The position numbers were made by a program, and so were the translations under genes. A stretch of DNA of 64,000 bases from an uncultured Oscillospiraceae bacterium (lineage in GTDB: Bacteria; Bacillota; Clostridia; Oscillospirales; Oscillospiraceae): positions 62,001-126,000 of the forward strand of contig CAKTJC010000003.1 in the NCBI GenBank assembly GCA_934567355.1, in the 5' to 3' direction. Under the pieces are notes generated by a model. It worked only from the letters and a program-made list of their open reading frames with translations. It was not told where the DNA came from and made no database searches. Positions 61,870 to 64,000 of the stretch are shown here, piece by piece (position 1 is the first letter of the stretch; the number at the start of each line of letters is the position of its first letter).

Positions 61870-62240
61870 CGGAGGCAAGCGCCTCGGCTTCCCCCGGGGG
61901 GAAGCTGGCAGCCGTAGGCTGACTGATGAGGGGCGGCGTGCACTGAAAAATTGATGAAGGGTACGTTGAATGGAACGCAGTCCGATGAGAATGTAGGGGA
62001 CGATGCCCACATCGTCCCGCGATCTCATGAAACCACCGCAGTACGTTGAATGGGACGGGGGAATGGATTGAAAACATAACGTTTCCCCATTCGACCTTCC
62101 ATGGAAATACCCCCCCGGCGCGGGATGATGTGGGCATCGGCCCCTACAATGAAACCTGGAGTGCATTCCATTCAACAGGGGGGCACCCTCTCAGTCAGCC
62201 CTATCGGGCTGCCAGCTCCCCCAAAGGGGGAGCCAAGGAC
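61870..62240. repeat. ~220-bp element (copy 3, inverted) flanked by palindromic repeats
   Basis: Element 61960-62176 is the inverted counterpart of 791-1010 and 37591-37809: GATGCCCACATCGTCCC at ~62003-62019 and GATGATGTGGGCATCGG at ~62124-62140. It is flanked left (61885-61935) and right (62190-62240) by the CTTCCCC/GGGGAAG, GGCTGACTGA family. Confidence 0.75.
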
Positions 62241-62246
62241 GATCCT

Positions 62247-62792
62247 CTACAGGATGATCTTACTCTTCTTAAGATACCGCTCTTCCTCGGAAAAGACGCA
62301 GCCGCAGTATTTTTGAATGTAGAAGCCCAGCTCCCGGGCGCGTTCCTGACCGGCGCGGAAATAGGGGCGGAAATCCCGGTACAGGAATTCCACGCCGTAT
62401 TCCTTCGCCGCCCGTTCGGCGACCTCCCGCATCAGCTCGTGCTGCTGATAGGGACTGATGAAGAGGGAGGACGTGAAGCTGTCAAAGCCTCCTTCGGCAG
62501 CCTGGCGGGCGGCCTCCCCCAGCCGGAACTCATAGCATTTGACGCACCGGTGCTCGATGTCGTCGGCCACCGCCCGGACGAAGGGGCGCAGGCCGTAGTC
62601 GTTCCGCTCGATCAGGGGCAGCTCGATGGTCTGGGCGTAGTCGCGCAGGCAGTTGCGCCGGGCGCGGTACTCGGTGAAGGGGTGGATGTTGGGATTGTAC
62701 CAGAAGCCGGTGACGTCATAGCCGTCGCCGCGCAGCACGTCGATGCACTGGTTGGCGCAGGGGGCGCAGCAGATATGCAGCAGGGTTTTCAT
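62247..62792 (-). CDS. queH: Epoxyqueuosine reductase QueH
   Basis: 181 residues. Cysteine motifs of the QueH/DUF208 family: HICCAPCANQ near the start, RCVKCYEFRL in the middle and KYCGCVFSEEE near the end (ligands of the iron-sulfur cluster). It makes queuosine in tRNA from epoxyqueuosine. Start ATG 62790-62792 after AAAGGATC, 1 nt after the stop of mtaB, so the two are co-transcribed. Both act on tRNA. Confidence 0.94.
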   Translation of the reverse strand: MKTLLHICCAPCANQCIDVLRGDGYDVTGFWYNPNIHPFTEYRARRNCLRDYAQTIELPLIERNDYGLRPFVRAVADDIEHRCVKCYEFRLGEAARQAAEGGFDSFTSSLFISPYQQHELMREVAERAAKEYGVEFLYRDFRPYFRAGQERARELGFYIQKYCGCVFSEEERYLKKSKIIL

Positions 62793-62793
62793 A

Positions 62794-64000
62794 TTAGATC
62801 CTTTCCGCCGTGACCCCGTCCGCATGCAGACCGGTGACGGTGACATTCTGAATTTCGTTCCGGGGGAACTCCCCGGGCAGATAGATTTTGACGTAGTTCA
62901 TGGCATGCCCCACGGAGAAGCCGTCCTCCATGCCCTCCACCAGCAGCTGCTGGGTGGTGCCGATGATCCCCCGGCGGTAGCTTTCGCTCATCCGGCGGGC
63001 GACGGCAATGGCGGCGTGGCTTCTGGCCTCCTTCACGGCGTTGCCCAGCTGACCGGGCATGTCCGCCGCCGGGGTGCCGGGGCGGCGGGAATAGGGGAAG
63101 ATGTGCATCTCCGCAAAGGCGCATTTCTGAATGAAGGCCAGGCTCTCTTCAAATTCCGCCTCCGTCTCCCCGGGAAAGCCCACGATCATATCCGTGGTGA
63201 CGGCGCAGCCCGGAAAAGCTTCCCGCAGCCGGTTCAGGCTGGCCAGATATTCCTCGGCGGTGTATTTCCGCTTCATCCGCGCCAGCACCGTGTCGCTGCC
63301 GGACTGCATGCTCAGGTGGAACTGGGGGCACAGGTTGGGATACGCCGCCAGCGCCCGGATGAATTCTTCGGTGACGATCCGCGGCTCCAGACTGCCCAGG
63401 CGGATGCGCAGTCCGGGCACGGCGGCGCAGACGGCGCAGATCAGCTGCCACACCGGGGGCTTGCCCGGCAGATCCCGCCCCCAGCCCGCGATTTCGATGC
63501 CGGTGACCACGATCTCCCGGTAGCCTGCCTGCTCCAACTGCCGGGCCTGCTCTACCGCCACCTCCAGCGGGGCGGAGCGGACGGGGCCCCGGGTATAGGG
63601 GATGATGCAGTAGGTGCAGAAATTGGTGCATCCGTCCTGCACCTTGAGCATGGCGCGGGTGCGCTCCTGCAGCCCGCCGGGGGGCAGAATCTCAAATTCC
63701 CGCCGCCGCAGGGCATTGTCCAGGTGCTCCTGATAGGTGCGGGTGTGCAGCGCGGTGAGCATATCCTGCAAGAACTGCTCCCGGCCGCTGCTGCCGCCGA
63801 TCACGTCGATGCCCAGCTCCTTCACCTGCTCGGCGGCGTGCTGGCTGTAGCAGCCGCATACGCCGATGATGGCCTCCGGGTGCTCCCGGCGGCACCGGCG
63901 GATCACCGCCCGGTTCTTCTTGTCCGCCACGGCGGTGACGGAGCAGGTGTTGATGATGTAGCCGTCGCAGTCTTCTTCAAAGGGCGCGATGCAGTGCCCC
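62794..64000 (-). CDS. mtaB: tRNA methylthiotransferase MtaB, N-terminus outside window
   Basis: At least 401 codons are visible. Radical SAM motif CTNFCTYCIIPYTRGP, upstream cysteines NTCS and GVCGCYSQ for the second cluster, and a C-terminal TRAM-like domain (TQQLLVEGMEDGFSVGHAMNYVKIYLPG). The frame stays open at the right edge (YIINTCSVTAVADKKNRAV), so the first ~25 residues are missing. MtaB adds a methylthio group to t6A37 of tRNA. Confidence 0.94.
   Translation of the reverse strand, partial: GHCIAPFEEDCDGYIINTCSVTAVADKKNRAVIRRCRREHPEAIIGVCGCYSQHAAEQVKELGIDVIGGSSGREQFLQDMLTALHTRTYQEHLDNALRRREFEILPPGGLQERTRAMLKVQDGCTNFCTYCIIPYTRGPVRSAPLEVAVEQARQLEQAGYREIVVTGIEIAGWGRDLPGKPPVWQLICAVCAAVPGLRIRLGSLEPRIVTEEFIRALAAYPNLCPQFHLSMQSGSDTVLARMKRKYTAEEYLASLNRLREAFPGCAVTTDMIVGFPGETEAEFEESLAFIQKCAFAEMHIFPYSRRPGTPAADMPGQLGNAVKEARSHAAIAVARRMSESYRRGIIGTTQQLLVEGMEDGFSVGHAMNYVKIYLPGEFPRNEIQNVTVTGLHADGVTAERI

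Overview
The window looks like a chromosome segment from a GC-rich gut Firmicute (class Clostridia, probably Oscillospirales/Ruminococcaceae). The evidence is indirect: strong AGGAGG ribosome-binding sites, sigma-A promoters with extended -10 boxes, Lpl/Yes-type sugar transporters with YesM/YesN two-component genes, a CD3324-family gene, a guanine-type riboswitch and many short palindromic intergenic repeats. No rRNA or tRNA gene was recognised. No species can be named from the sequence alone.

Positions 1-23486 (all minus strand) hold the most unusual region. Transcription appears to start at a strong sigma-A promoter (23457-23486). The order is an ECF-type sigma factor, an HlyD-like adaptor, a C39-peptidase ABC exporter, a second ABC exporter of the NHLM type, a STAS protein, a TIR-FHA protein, a leucine-rich-repeat lipoprotein, a PP2C phosphatase, and then a run of Hanks-type Ser/Thr kinases. 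The kinases have near-identical N-termini but different C-termini: DUF285 plus RCC1 repeats, RCC1 repeats alone, Cys-rich repeats, or no membrane segment. A stand-alone secreted DUF285 protein and a 127-bp kinase/RCC1 fusion relic lie among them. Together they suggest a membrane-spanning phospho-signalling and export system that I cannot match to a described one.

Positions 23580-33680 look like a glucuronoxylan-oligosaccharide locus: a solute-binding protein and two permeases (minus), and divergently an AraC regulator, a YesL-like membrane protein, a GH115 alpha-glucuronidase and a GH43 glycosidase. A 140-bp MITE-like hairpin closes it. Positions 33696-39420 encode a Dpp/Opp-type peptide ABC transporter (minus), divergent from an M24 Xaa-Pro-type peptidase (39547-40590), so peptide import and hydrolysis sit together.

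Positions 40885-46873 form a purine salvage and uptake operon: promoter, purine riboswitch with unusual loops, xpt, BMP-family binding protein, dual ATPase and two permeases, ending in a terminator. Then come a nucleotidyltransferase, an NSS-family Na+ symporter and a DUF1003 protein (46974-49941), a LacI remnant, a CD3324-like small regulator with a leader peptide, and a three-gene sugar sensor (binding lipoprotein, YesM-like kinase, YesN-like regulator; 50717-54706).

Positions 54850-61820 carry two divergent surface proteins, an exonuclease III pseudogene, MITE-like palindromes, a small secreted protein and a duplicated gene tail. The window ends with queH and a truncated mtaB (minus). Intergenic gaps throughout carry two recurring families: a ~220-bp element with inverted palindromes (three copies) and a shorter GC-rich palindromic repeat (many copies).
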